Part shown: positions 10,466 to 20,656 of the stretch, piece by piece
Layout: the number at the start of each line of letters is the position of its first letter
Numbering within the stretch: the first letter of the stretch is position 1
Assembly: GCA_019054805.1 (NCBI GenBank)
Contig: JAHQIY010000007.1
Coordinates: 3,043,501 to 3,107,500, forward strand
Source of the DNA: Brachionus manjavacas
Lineage: Eukaryota; Rotifera; Eurotatoria; Ploima; Brachionidae
Reading direction: 5' to 3'
DNA: 64,000 nt
Program-made: the position numbers and the translations under genes
Notes under the pieces: model-generated
Seen by the model: the letters and a program-made list of their open reading frames with translations, nothing else
The model's database searches: none
Told to the model about the DNA's origin: nothing

Positions 10466-11997
10466 TCACTTCTTATTTTGTTGGTACTGATGTCTGATTA
10501 AAACTGCTATTTTTTCTATTTCACGTAATTTTGCATAAAGTATGAGATTAAATATGAATAAAATAAACATCCTTGGAAAAATAACTATTAATAAGATTAA
10601 ATTTGTACTCAATTTTCAAAACTTACAAAACTAAAACAAATTTGATGAATAAGTCAATTTTGATATTTAGTGAATCATTTTTTCTTTGTTTATCATTTCT
10701 TTCAGAAAATTCGAGAGAATTGATGTTCTTTTCTTTTTCTGACTGTCTATGGTTTAAGGATCTTTTATTCGGTAACAAAATTTCGTTTTCTTTTGGTTCC
10801 AAATTGTTGCTTATTATTTCATTTGAGCTAGGAGTTTTCAAAATTTTTGAAAAAGAACATTTTTTTGATTTTATTGATTCATCAGAGGAAGAAATTTCGT
10901 CATCACTGGAAAAATTTTTAGACGAAGACATGGAAGATGTTAATGAGGATTTGGTTTCAACTGTCGACTTTTTAAAATCTATCTCAGTTGATGTTTTTAT
11001 AATCGACAAATTAAACATGCGCAACCTTTCACATTCATTTTGTAAGCTTTCTAGCATTCCTTTGAAAAAATCACTTAAACTTGCATAGCAATTTTTGTCG
11101 ATTAAAGCTTGAAAAATTTATAAAAATGAATTTTTTTTCATTTAATTAAAAAAATACTTACCTTTGATTACAAAATTTGGTTTTGACAAATAAATTAATG
11201 ATGAATGAACTCTTAGTCTACATCGCTTATCAGATGGTGAACCCGTTATACAATATCTATGGCAAATTTTGAAACAATCTGAGTAAATGACTCCCGAACT
11301 AAAAGTTTCTGTTTCAACTACACAAATGTTATTTTCAACATATTTTACAATTTTCTTAATTTTAAATAAAATATTGCTTAGATAAAATTAAAAAATTTAA
11401 AACTTTTATTCTTATTTTTGTAGTTCTAAAATATAAAGAAAAAATTATGAACTCCAAAAAAAGCTTTTCTTTTTTATAAGTATAAATTTTCATCAAATAC
11501 AACCCTGGATAAAAAAAATTTTGACGCTAAAATTTATACCTAACTAATTTTAAGAGGATTTTTATAATTTAAAGTCTGTCTTACATAAGTTTCGATGTTT
11601 TTACAATATTTAGATGCAATGGCATGGGAAATTTCGATTAAATATTCTGTTTTTCTGGTCTTGATTTCGTTCTCGATTTTCCAATCATCTGCTTTAAACT
11701 CTTAATCTAATTTTAGATAATCTATTCATGAAAAAAATTGTAGATGAACATTCACTTACCTGAAATTTTTCTCGTTTTCAAGAATTCATAATAAAATTCA
11801 TTGAATTCAAATAAGCATTCAAATAAATATGAAAACGACATTTCAAAAATTTGATCAAGATACATTTTTCCAAGATGATCGCTGCAATGGCATTCAGGTA
11901 TTTGTTCAGTCTTATAACTTGATAATTCAGTGCCATTGTAAAAATTGCTTTTGTATTTTTTATTAAGATGGATTCTTGATGAAGATTTTATCGACAT
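10466..11997 (-). CDS. VASt-plus-membrane-anchor protein, GRAMD1 paralogue without GRAM domain (copy C)
   Basis: Five minus-strand exons, 11997-11760, 11700-11585, 11354-11162, 11107-10627 and 10571-10466, join in phase to 377 residues. After a 35-residue leader come HCSDHLGKMYLDQIFEMS and LFECLFEFNEFYYEF (VASt start), FKADDWKIENEIKTRKTEY, VVETETFSSGVIYSDCFK, KRCRLRVHSSLIYLSKPNF and ALIDKNCYASLSDFF (VASt end). A Ser-rich linker and a hydrophobic segment, MFILFIFNLILYAKLREIE, follow; the last aligns with the transmembrane exon of the full GRAMD1 gene in this window (MVCLMIINGVLFYKLRRIE). All splice phases equal those of the full gene. There is no GRAM domain or room for one: upstream is noncoding. 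Likely an ER-anchored sterol-binding protein, by inference from the family. An acceptor-like TTTAG lies two bases before the ATG. Confidence 0.8.
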
Positions 11998-12829
11998 TTC
12001 TAAATCATTTTGAAATAAAAATTTAAATTTTGAATATTTTATTCATTTAGTCAGTCTTAGATGATAAGCATAAATAAATTATAAAAAAACGTCTAAAAAT
12101 CAAATAAAATATTATTTGATGAAAAATTTTCTAGCAAATTTTTTGAGTCTAAACTATCCTTGATATTTAATGATAAATTAAACAAACTCATTTGAATTTA
12201 AAAAAATACTTTTTATAATTAAATTTTTTATAGGAAAAATCGTAAGATTTTTCTTCGCTTGTTTACCTTTTCTTTGTTATTAGTCTTCATGATGATTGTA
12301 CATGGTATAGAATATTACCAAATTCAAAACATATAATTTTCCGAACTTAACTTAGAAAACGTGTCGATTAAAATAGTTCAAAATCTAAATCTCTAGGTAA
12401 AGTGGAGTAAAATCGTGAGAAAAAATGAAATAGAAATTAAATTCATTTAGGATTCAAAATAATTTTTCAAAATTGAAGCTATGGTCAAGATTGAAAATTT
12501 AATCAAACAATTTTGATCGTGAATTACATATCGATCGAAGTAGAGAATTCTATAAAATATACTTGACAAGGTTTTACATTTAAAATTTTACTAATTTTAA
12601 TCTAAGAAATTGACAAAGATGAACAATTATAAGCATTTTTCAATTTTTCTGGTTAATATTAAATTTTTGGATGATTAATAAGTGTTTGCATCAATCTAAT
12701 CTAGATCAATAATGAGGCAATATTTCTTTTGAATCAATTTAAACCCTTTTTTTTGATTTAACAAAGCAAAGAAACAAATGAATAGATAAAAAGACATATT
12801 CACAATTTAAAATAATATTAATAATAATA
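11998..12829. other. Intergenic, nothing recognised
   Basis: AT-rich spacer between VASt copy C and the 3' tail of the minus-strand LINE; no coding frame noticed. Confidence 0.4.
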
Positions 12830-14463
12830 GTTACAACAAGCTAGCAAGCTAGACTTGCGAAGATGAAAAACAGTAGGATCCCATCTATGGTAACTGTGGT
12901 TTGTACACTGTGTTTAGAGCACAGTCACTTCCAGCTCTGCCTTCATCACACTGAAGATTGATTATTCCTTAGGTCACCATTCCCTCGTATCGATTCTACC
13001 GAGCCTCAGGACTTCATCCATGGTAGGTTTCTCCTTACGTCTGTACTTATCTAGTCTATTCTTGAATTTGTTGACGGATATGGATTGTACGATCTCTTGG
13101 GGTAGGTATAGCGTTCCATGGTATAGTCACTCTATAAGTGAAAAAGTGCTCTCTCAGTTGGCTGTTGGCTGGGACTGGTCGGACAAAGCTGTGCTGATTG
13201 GAGCTTCTTCTTGTTCTACCGTTGACTTTGACAGACGGGGCTATGTGCCAGTTTACAATGTTGGTGCCTGTGTAACATTTATAGAATTGAATAAGATCAC
13301 CTCTCGTCCTCCTGTCCTCCAGGGAGGTTAGATTTAGTTTCATCAGTCTCTCACTGTAGTCAAAGTTTTTAAACTGTTTGACCAGTTTGGTAGCTCTCCT
13401 TTGGACATTCTCTATGGAGGTGATGTCTCTCCTTAGATGTGGTGACCAGGCCACAGCGGCGTATTCTAGATGTGGGCGGACAAAGGTGATGTAGAGGGTT
13501 CTGAAGATGGTCGATGTCCAGCATTTGAATGTCATTCTAAGGATACTTAGTGCACTTCTTGCTTTTGACACCGCATTCGATATCTGGTTCTCCGATTTCA
13601 AGTTGGAGGATAACATAATGCCAAGATCACGTTCCACTTCAGTATATTCCAGGACGTGTCTGTTTGAGGAATCTGTCTTTTCCATGGTGAGTTGTGGTCT
13701 AGTACAGCTTTTCTTACTTATTTCCATGACTTTGCATTTATCCGGGTGGAACAACATACGCCATTCATTGGCCCAGTCGACAAGGGCGTCTAGGTCTTTC
13801 TGGACAAGCTCAAGGTCAACGCTATTTTTAATCACCCCGATAAGTTTGCTGTCATCTGCAAAAAGCTTGATAATGATGACTTGATGACGCTCCCCTGAGG
13901 GACTCCACTGGTTACAGGTTTCCATTCCGAGTAGCTGTCTCCAATCATAACTCTTTGCTTCCTACCACTTAGATAACTTCTTATCCAGTTCCTTAGTTCT
14001 TGGCAGAAGCCCAGTTGCTTCAGCTTGAAATGGAGGGACTCGTGAAATACTTTATCGAAGGCTTTCTGAAAATTTAAAAAAACAACTAAGGTTTGATGGC
14101 TATTGTTAAAGGCATCCATTATCGTATCCATAGTCTCCAGGAGATTTGTGATACAAGACTTGTTTTGTACAAAACCATGTTGTTCCTTGGTGATCAGGTC
14201 GTTATTAATAAGGTGTTCCAACATCACATCCCTGACCATTCTTTCCATAATTTTACATGGGATAGCTGTGAGTGAGATTGGGAGGTAGTTTGCTGAATCA
14301 GTCTTGTCGCCTTTCTTGAATACTGGGGTGATATTCGCACTTTTCCAGCACTCTGGTACAATTCCAAATTTGAGCGAGTTCCTGAATATGCTATTAAGTA
14401 ATGGACCTAAAGTCTCCGAGCAGCTTTTTAGTACCAATGGATGAATGCCATCCGGGCCTACAG
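12830..14463 (-). mobile_element. GC-richer CR1/Jockey-type LINE, 5'-truncated, minus strand
   Basis: Two overlapping minus-strand frames, 14437-13832 and 13925-13056, encode the reverse transcriptase and C-terminal region: CWKSANITPVFKKGDKTDS, EQHGFVQNKSCITNLLE, FQKAFDKV, SYLSGRKQRVMIGDS, TSGVPQGS, then LFADDSKLIG, CKVMEISKKS, FVRPHLEYAAVAWSP and VQRRATKLV. The segment between SGVPQGS and FADD (normally about 20 residues, including the PLLF box) is deleted, with a frame change, so the copy is dead. The coding frame is otherwise long and little decayed. Its base composition is strikingly more GC-rich than everything around it. The 3' end (about 12830-12850) has a short ATT-type tail. It is a different family from the LINE at 7.7-9.2 kb. 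Confidence 0.88.
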
Positions 14464-15769
14464 ATTATTTTAGTTTTCTTATTGACCAAGGTTCGAATTT
14501 ACAAAAAATTTTAATGAAATATCTTCATTAAAATAATTTTTTTTAAATTTAAGTTTATTAAATTATCATGCAATGGTCGAATTATTTTTTCTTACATTGA
14601 TTTTTTCTAAAAAATTGTAATTACACTAGTAAAGCTAAGAAACATGGCTTACTTGGATTTATGTGTAATTAAAAAAGCTCAAAAACGAGTTTTTTTCCGA
14701 AATCTTAGGTAATATAAATCTAAAATTTAATTTTATTTAAGTTTAAATAAAAAACTTAAGTTTCTTTTTTTTTAAATTAATTTTAAATAATTTTTTGATA
14801 TTTTTGAATTTTGATATAATTTAAAAAAAAACATTTAAAAATTGCAAAAGCCAATTTAATATTCTTAATGGTTAGCGTCATTTTTTCATTAGTTTTATCT
14901 GCAAAATCTAAAATTTTTGCCAGCTTAAGTTTGCTGTAATTAAATTCTTTAAACGTGAAATTTAAGTCGATTCACGTCTTTAGATATCTCATATCTAAAT
15001 TTAGGTACAAAAATAACTTTTTTTGAGACCCACTGGGCAAATCAATTATATTATTTTTCTGAAGCTAAATTTTATAATGTAAATTAATTTTTTATCATAA
15101 AATTTACCTTAAAATTTGGTAAAAATTGTTAAATTTTTTTTGTTATGTTTTTGATCAAGAATAATGATTATATTGAATAGTTGAATAGAACTTTAGTCTG
15201 TAAGCTTTGGTAAAATTTTCCATAAATGTTAAAATGTGGTCATGTTAAAAAAAAATCGATCAGTTTGAATGATAAAAATTTAATGAAATAATAAATTGAA
15301 AAAAAAAAGAAATTTTTTTTTTTTTTTTAAATTTTAAATTGAAAAACCGCAATTCAATTTTAAGTTGAATTTGCAAAAAATTGAAAAAACCGTTTTTTTC
15401 TCCTGAAGCTTTTTCAACTAAAAAATTTCATAAAGTACACAAGCTACGTTTAGTTTGGTAATCATAAAGTAACCATATTATTAAATGAAATAAATGCTAG
15501 ATTTTTATTGTTTCATAGACAACAAATGATTTAATTGCCACTTTAAATTCCAAGACAAAAAAAAGTTTAATTAAATTCAAGAAAAAAATTGATCCTAATT
15601 TTCAAAGAATTTCTGATGATCTAATAAAATATCAATATTTTGAGGTTTCTTTTTTTTGTCTATATTAGCTATTCTAAACGGAAAACTTTTTTGCAATTTT
15701 TGAACAGTGAGTTTAAAGACTATTGCTAAAACAGGGACCACCCCTTAAAGCACGAAGGAATAATAAAAT
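14464..15769. other. Intergenic, nothing recognised
   Basis: Long AT-rich spacer with homopolymer runs; I see no gene. Confidence 0.4.
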
Positions 15770-16045
15770 AACATTCTTTGTTATCTAGAACAAAATTTTA
15801 TGCTCTTTCACGCAAAATTGAGACCTAAGCCGTAGGACTTTTAGCTTTTGCTCCCCAAATCTCTCAAATAAAAAATAACCAAAAAATTTACGGTTCACTT
15901 TTTTTTAGCCAGAACCAAAGGCCCGCTTTTCGGCGCCCACCACTTTTCTGGTGCAACTTTTTGTGTTGTTTCAAGCAAAATTTTGAGCTAAGCTCTAGGA
16001 CTTTTCCTTCGGTATGCACAACCGTTCAAATGTCAAATTTACAGA
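15770..16045. repeat. Diverged two-copy tandem repeat, GC-richer island
   Basis: Two related blocks about 165 bp apart: one at about 15785-15875 contains GCAAAATTGAGACCTAAG and TAGGACTTTT, the other at about 15950-16045 contains GCAAAATTTTGAGCTAAG and TAGGACTTTT. Between them is an unusually GC-rich patch (GGCCCGCTTTTCGGCGCCCA at about 15920). No coding frame. Perhaps the remnant of an old mobile element; unidentified. Confidence 0.5.
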
Positions 16046-16432
16046 ATTTAAAATCAAAAAATTCAAAGTCAAATTTTGAGTAAAATTTAATTTTTTTTGT
16101 TAGTCCATTAATTGATGGCCAAAAATATTTGTAAATTAATAATTTCAAAAAATTTATTTTTTAATTTTAAAGTAACATAAACTTAGATGAAAACTGATCA
16201 ATTTATTGCAAATTTTTTTCTTAAAATTTTCTTTAATTTGGACGGTTCAATGAAGCATTGATTCAGTTTTTAGAACAGAAAAATAAATGATCCCGATCCA
16301 CATTTTTTTTAAGAGTTTGAATTTTTTATTTGGAATATTCAACATTTTAAAATAAAATAAAATTTAAAAATTAAATCTGGTCTTTAAATGAAAAAGCTAA
16401 AAAAATAAAATAATTTTTGAATAGTACTTCGA
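16046..16432. other. Intergenic, nothing recognised
   Basis: AT-rich 3' flank of the minus-strand gene ending at 16433. Confidence 0.4.
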
Positions 16433-17108
16433 TTAAGCTATGATAAATGATTTTCCCAGCTTCAATAAATTATCATTCAATTTCGTACTCAAGAAAATGA
16501 CTCTAAAATTTCTTATATTTAAATCAGTAAAATAAAAGCTTTTAAAATCTTCGCCATCTTTTTCTTTAACATAATCTAAATATCGTTCGTCTTTAAGGAT
16601 ACTGAAATCGCACAATTCTTTGAATAAATTTGGATTCACTTCATTTAGGCTTCTTTCAACATAGTCAATAAGATCAGACGAATCAATTAAATCTTTAAAA
16701 AAATTTAAATTTTTTTTTTACTTTTATTTTCTTTTTACCAAAAATTAAAACTTTTCCATAGCGAATTGCACTAATCACTGCAATTCTTAATCGTTCTGGC
16801 TCCATTGATTGTTTTTCCAAGCAATCTAAATAATTAGTGTCTCGGTGTCTAAGAAAAGCACTTACTCTAGTCGTTTCGTCAATAATTGTAAAACATTTAT
16901 CAGGAATCTCAGGTGAGTCAAAAATAATTCCAATCATCTCTTTTAAATTCAATTCTTTTGGTGCTTTTAAGTTTACTTCAGAAGTTTTAGCTGAATCACT
17001 TTCTTTTGGCTTTGAAGATGCTGGTCTTTCAATAACTTCATTTTTTTTTTCGATTTCCTTGAAAATTTTGGAATTTTTCGAAGTTGTTTTGGATTTATTA
17101 ATATTCAT
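16433..17108 (-). CDS. Isolated C-terminal domain of an IQANK1-like protein
   Basis: Two minus-strand exons, 17108-16739 and 16692-16433, joined by a 46-bp GT/AG intron, give 209 residues. After a Lys/Ser-rich leader of about 55 residues, the rest aligns with the C-terminal domain of the 602-residue IQ/ankyrin protein encoded at 22910-24718: ETTRVSAFLRHRDTNYLDCL, PERLRIAVISAIRYGKVLIF, NPNLFKELCDF and LNIRNFRVIFLSTKL have counterparts there (ASTFLRYRDTNYVNCL, EKFRIALLGSIRYGKPFVI, DEKLFEEMCSK, MRINNFKVIFLTNNP). IQ motif, ankyrin repeats and coiled coils are absent. The intron falls at a point where the nested copy has none. Function unknown; the fold of this domain is not something I can name. 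It could be a live small gene or a slowly decaying duplicate, but no stop interrupts it. Confidence 0.72.
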
Positions 17109-17404
17109 TTTTTTTTTAATTTTAGGGAAAAGTATTGTTTTTCTTTAAGTCTTCTCTTAAATTAGAAAAACCTTGATTCGACTGATTTAAATTTTGGCAT
17201 AGTTACTATTTTACTTATTGTCATAGGTACAAAAATTTATATAAATGAAATAATTATTTTTTATTAAAAAAATTTAGACTGAGATTTACCCAGGCAGGTT
17301 GGTATGGAACTTAGTCCTTACTTCTAGCTAAATTTAATTAAGTTTATATTTTTTTCTGTTGTAGAATAATGAAAAATTTTGACAGACGTTGGTAATAATT
17401 GCTT

Positions 17405-18261
17405 CATTAATTTAGACTTATATTTTTTCGTGCTATAATATTTTAATTCTTTGCTATAATAAAAAAAATAAAATGATATAAAAATTAACGGAAATGATAT
17501 AAACTAAAAAATAAAATTGATATATAATTGACACAATCTGATATAATAAATAATACCTGTGATATAAAATAAAAATACCGATGCTATATAAGAAAAATAG
17601 CACTTGCACGTGTCCGTTTTGGAAAAAAAACTACATTTGTAAACACGTATTGGCGATGATGTGTCGCTTTCATGATCTTGAATGGCATCCAAATGCCAAA
17701 GACGTGCCATTAGGCGCAAATAGGAAGAAAGGGAGACCTGGGAAAAATAAGCGAGCACTTGTAGTGCAACCATCTGAACTCCAAGATGAAAACAAAAGTG
17801 ACGATGAAATGGACGATTCCTTTGAAATATATTTAGACGATGATGATGATGAAAATGATGATGAATCAATGGAAGAAATTACAACAAATGTTTTGGAAGC
17901 AAGAACACAACATAATGATGAAACTGGCTCAAGCGATCGTCATGATTTTGTTGTAACAGTATCAGATAATGAAGAAAATATTGATCCTATTCTAGTTGCA
18001 AAAAAAAGAGGAAGACCAGCTGGCTAAAAAAATAAACCAAAAGATCAATCAACCGGGTCTAATACTCATAAAAGACCAAAAAGAAAATAGTTGACCTTTT
18101 TTTCTTTGTTTTTTTATTTTTATATCATTTGTATTTTTATTATACTAGAAAAATAAAGAATTATAGAAAATAATAAAATAAAAATAATATTCTTATAGCA
18201 TTATTTTTTTAAAGCAAACAATTAAATTTTAATAGCACGAAAAATAAGACCCATTAATTTA
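17405..18261 (+). mobile_element. Non-autonomous Mutator-like (MULE) element with target duplication
   Basis: The element runs from 17415 to 18251 (837 bp). Its ends are imperfect terminal inverted repeats of about 45 bp: the left has TTTTTTCGTGCTATAATATT, and the right, reverse-complemented, has TTTTTCGTGCTATTAAAATT. It is flanked by a perfect 10-bp direct repeat CATTAATTTA (17405-17414 and 18252-18261). Target duplications of 9-11 bp are the hallmark of Mutator-like transposons. Inside lies an open frame for a SWIM zinc finger, as found at the C-terminus of MULE transposases. The catalytic DDE part is missing, so this is an internally deleted copy. Confidence 0.82.
17581..18027 (+). CDS. 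SWIM zinc-finger tail of a MULE transposase (remnant)
   Basis: A 148-residue open frame inside the MULE element. Near its start is CTCPFWKKNYICKH, a complete SWIM finger (C-x-C-x8-C-x-H), in the setting usual for MULE transposases (followed by VLAMMCRFHDLEWHP). Then come two basic GRP (AT-hook-like) patches, KKGRPGKNKR at about residues 43-52 and KKRGRPAG at the very end, around a strongly acidic Asp/Glu stretch. SWIM fingers bind DNA or protein. The catalytic domain upstream is absent, so the frame is a C-terminal scrap; whether the ATG used here is real is doubtful. Confidence 0.7.
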   Translation: MLYKKNSTCTCPFWKKNYICKHVLAMMCRFHDLEWHPNAKDVPLGANRKKGRPGKNKRALVVQPSELQDENKSDDEMDDSFEIYLDDDDDENDDESMEEITTNVLEARTQHNDETGSSDRHDFVVTVSDNEENIDPILVAKKRGRPAG

Positions 18262-18729
18262 TCTATTCTTTTAAAATCGCTACAACAAGTTCGTTATAAT
18301 ATAAGTCCAAATAAACAGAATTATCCCAATTGCTTGACAATACAACTAATAAAACAAATAATACGAATTTTGTATGAATTATAAATTTTAAATTTGTATT
18401 ATCAAATTGTATCTAATGATACTGTCACGCTCACTACAGCGCGTTTGATTTATTAAAAGATAAATATTTGACTTATGCCAAATATTCAATCTTGGAAAAA
18501 TCAACTGATCTACAGAAAATTTCAATAATAAATAATTTAATATTCAAAGACCCACATCCTCAGCATACTTTAATGTAATATCGCAATAATGGACTTATTT
18601 TGTTAATTAATTTATTCAAACAATTCTTAAACCAGGAATCAAATGAAGTTTTATTTGTTTATAAATCAGTTAAATTTCAAAAAAAGTAGATACCATTGGA
18701 CTTGTTGAAAAAGCTACCTTAAAGCTTAT
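18262..18729. other. Intergenic, nothing recognised
   Basis: AT-rich, no coding signal. Confidence 0.35.
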
Positions 18730-19570
18730 CAATTGTTCCATTAGTAGAACGAGCTGATCTTTTAAGCTCGTTTATCCGATTATTCGTTGACTCATTAATT
18801 TGTCTTGCCTCATGTTCAACAAAATATTGGCGTCAACCTTCAGAGTTTCCTATCCGTTTGACACAAGAAGAATTTTTTGTCACTCTCTCCCCAAAAGTTG
18901 ATTTGGTTGTAACCAAAGTTCCCTTTAATTCGTCCACTCTCTAAGGAATCGTGTCTCCTACTTGGTCTCTCATTTCAAAAGTTTTTCCTTTTTCTTTTGA
19001 TAAAGTACCAGTCACCAACATACAATTTCTTATCTTTTTCCTTAATATTACAATAATCTTGATTTTCTTCTTAGCAATTTTGTTATTTTTTATCGTAATT
19101 TGATCGTCTTTATTCCTAAAAAATGACTTCTTTTCCGAAATAGTAATCAATCTACTTGTAAAATTAAACCTAAAAATCGACGATGTTTGGGTCTCTATCT
19201 AGCATCTCGTCTTATCTGTTAGTCCCTTCTTTCAGCAGAAAACATTAGGCCATTAAGATGAACTCGAACATCCCGTAAACCAGGACATACCTGAGTCCCC
19301 TTACTATTATGGATTTACTCAGGTGCCGCATTCTCAAGACGCTTAAATCTAAATATGCCGAAATATTACTAAAAGTGGTTAATTTACGAGACTCATTTGA
19401 AAGTGTGCATTGGTGAAAACCATCTCTCAAATCTACAAAAAAATATTCTGCTCCGTTAACTTCCGTTATTATGCCTTCCATAGTAGGCAAAACCTAACCA
19501 GTACGCTATTTATTTTTATTCACTGGACTGGTATCAATTTCAAATCTCCATAAGTAAATTAAGTTCTAAA
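18730..19570 (-). mobile_element. Ty3/Gypsy-type LTR retrotransposon remnant
   Basis: On the minus strand, 19560-19245 reads WRFEIDTSPVNKNK, then (after stops) LPTMEGIITEVNGAEYFFVD, LRDGFHQCTLSNESRKLTTF: the start of a Ty3/Gypsy reverse transcriptase (WRFCVDY, PLP-I--LL--L, F--DL-SGYHQ---). Two stops lie inside, and the catalytic YVDD part is not seen. Downstream on the same strand, 19150-18730 contains decayed coding-like sequence (GTLSKEKGKTFEMRDQVGD, RVDELKGTLVTTKSTFGERV) that may belong to the same element, but I cannot name its domain. No LTRs were found. Confidence 0.6.
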
Positions 19571-19920
19571 TTCACCCAAAAATGAGAACGGATTTTTATT
19601 CTAAAATCCTAAAACTTTAATTTTCGCCGGATCTAACTCAGGCTTCATCTTAAATCTTATGTGTCTGATATTATCTTCTCATAAAAATATACTTTTCATA
19701 TTCAACGTTATTATATTTAGATAAACTATAGTTTCAAATATACAATAAACAATAAAAGCATATTGTAAAATAATAAATAACCTTTAAATTGTGGGTATTT
19801 TATGAATATTATTATTTTTATATTTTTATTTGAATTTCAATTATTAATTAGCTAAAAAGATAAACTTCATTCAGAACAGTTTAAATTAATGAATGCCAGA
19901 AAGGTTTTGATGTATGTTGT
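19571..19920. other. Intergenic, nothing recognised
   Basis: The part to about 19680 may be upstream sequence of the Gypsy remnant; the rest is AT-rich without signal. Confidence 0.3.
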
Positions 19921-19984
19921 AGCAACTTACCCGCTGCATGTTAAAGTATTGCACGTTTAAGGGAAAAATAAGAAAAAATAGTAA

Positions 19985-20129
19985 CGTAGCATTTATACAA
20001 AGGAATAGGGTATTTGGTGAATCTTTAATCGAAAATCTTTATGTACTCCTCTACCACTCTGGTTACCAATGGAACAATATTTCTCAACTCAAAAAGTCGA
20101 TTCGAGACTTTTTACTAAATTTAAATTAA
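19985..20129 (+). mobile_element. Tc1/mariner-like transposase C-terminal scrap
   Basis: A short open frame ends with ESLIENLYVLLYHSGYQWNN followed by ISQLKKSIRDFL. It resembles the C-terminus of Tc1/mariner transposases around the last catalytic residue (SPDLNPIENLWGLL...Y..G.QY..I.EL...I). The usual SPDLNP is degenerate here, so the fragment is decayed. No terminal repeats were found. Identification rests on a short match and is tentative. Confidence 0.5.
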
Positions 20130-20656
20130 TTCAGTGTTAATCGGTCTATAAAATAGAAAATTACATTAATATAGGACACCGGTCTGTTGATTAACCTTGA
20201 AATTAAATTAAATTACTAATTCTCCTTTTTAATCAAAAAACTTGATAAAAAAATCTTCAAAACGAATCTTTCTAGCTATTATTCAAATAAAACTAAAAAA
20301 GATTTTAACAGTTTATTATCCATTTTTTATATAAAATACTTTTTGGACTCGAGTCAACATAAAATATAGTTCATTTCGGAAAAAAAATAAAAAATAGTTG
20401 ATTGAGGAATCTATCGTTTTAAGATTTAAAAACTAAGATTCACAAATTTTATCTTTAAGTCTTTTTAATAATAAAAAATAATAAAATCTGAAAATAAAGT
20501 AAAAAAATTAACAAAAATGAAACTTTGATTTACAAATATTAAATTAAAAAATAATTTGTGTTCAATTTTGAATGTTGCTAGTCTTGAGTTCGTAATTTTC
20601 TAAAAGAGTAGACTGTGATAAGTCAAATAATATTTGGACGATAATTGCAATAATTT
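20130..20656. other. Intergenic, nothing recognised
   Basis: AT-rich 3' flank of GRAMD1 on the minus strand; no repeat or ORF noticed. Confidence 0.35.

Noticed and set aside
10620..10628. Apparent frameshift or 19-nt intron before the membrane span of VASt copy C
   Set aside because: Using donor GTAAGT at 10626 and acceptor TTCCAAG at 10572 gives an in-phase exon starting directly at the conserved Met, as in the full GRAMD1 gene; no frameshift is needed.
10603..11088. 161-residue plus-strand ORF
   Set aside because: It is the antisense shadow of the Ser-rich exon of VASt copy C, whose exons and phases are supported by homology.
13507..13884. 125-residue plus-strand ORF
   Set aside because: Antisense of the LINE reverse transcriptase; long only because the element is GC-rich.
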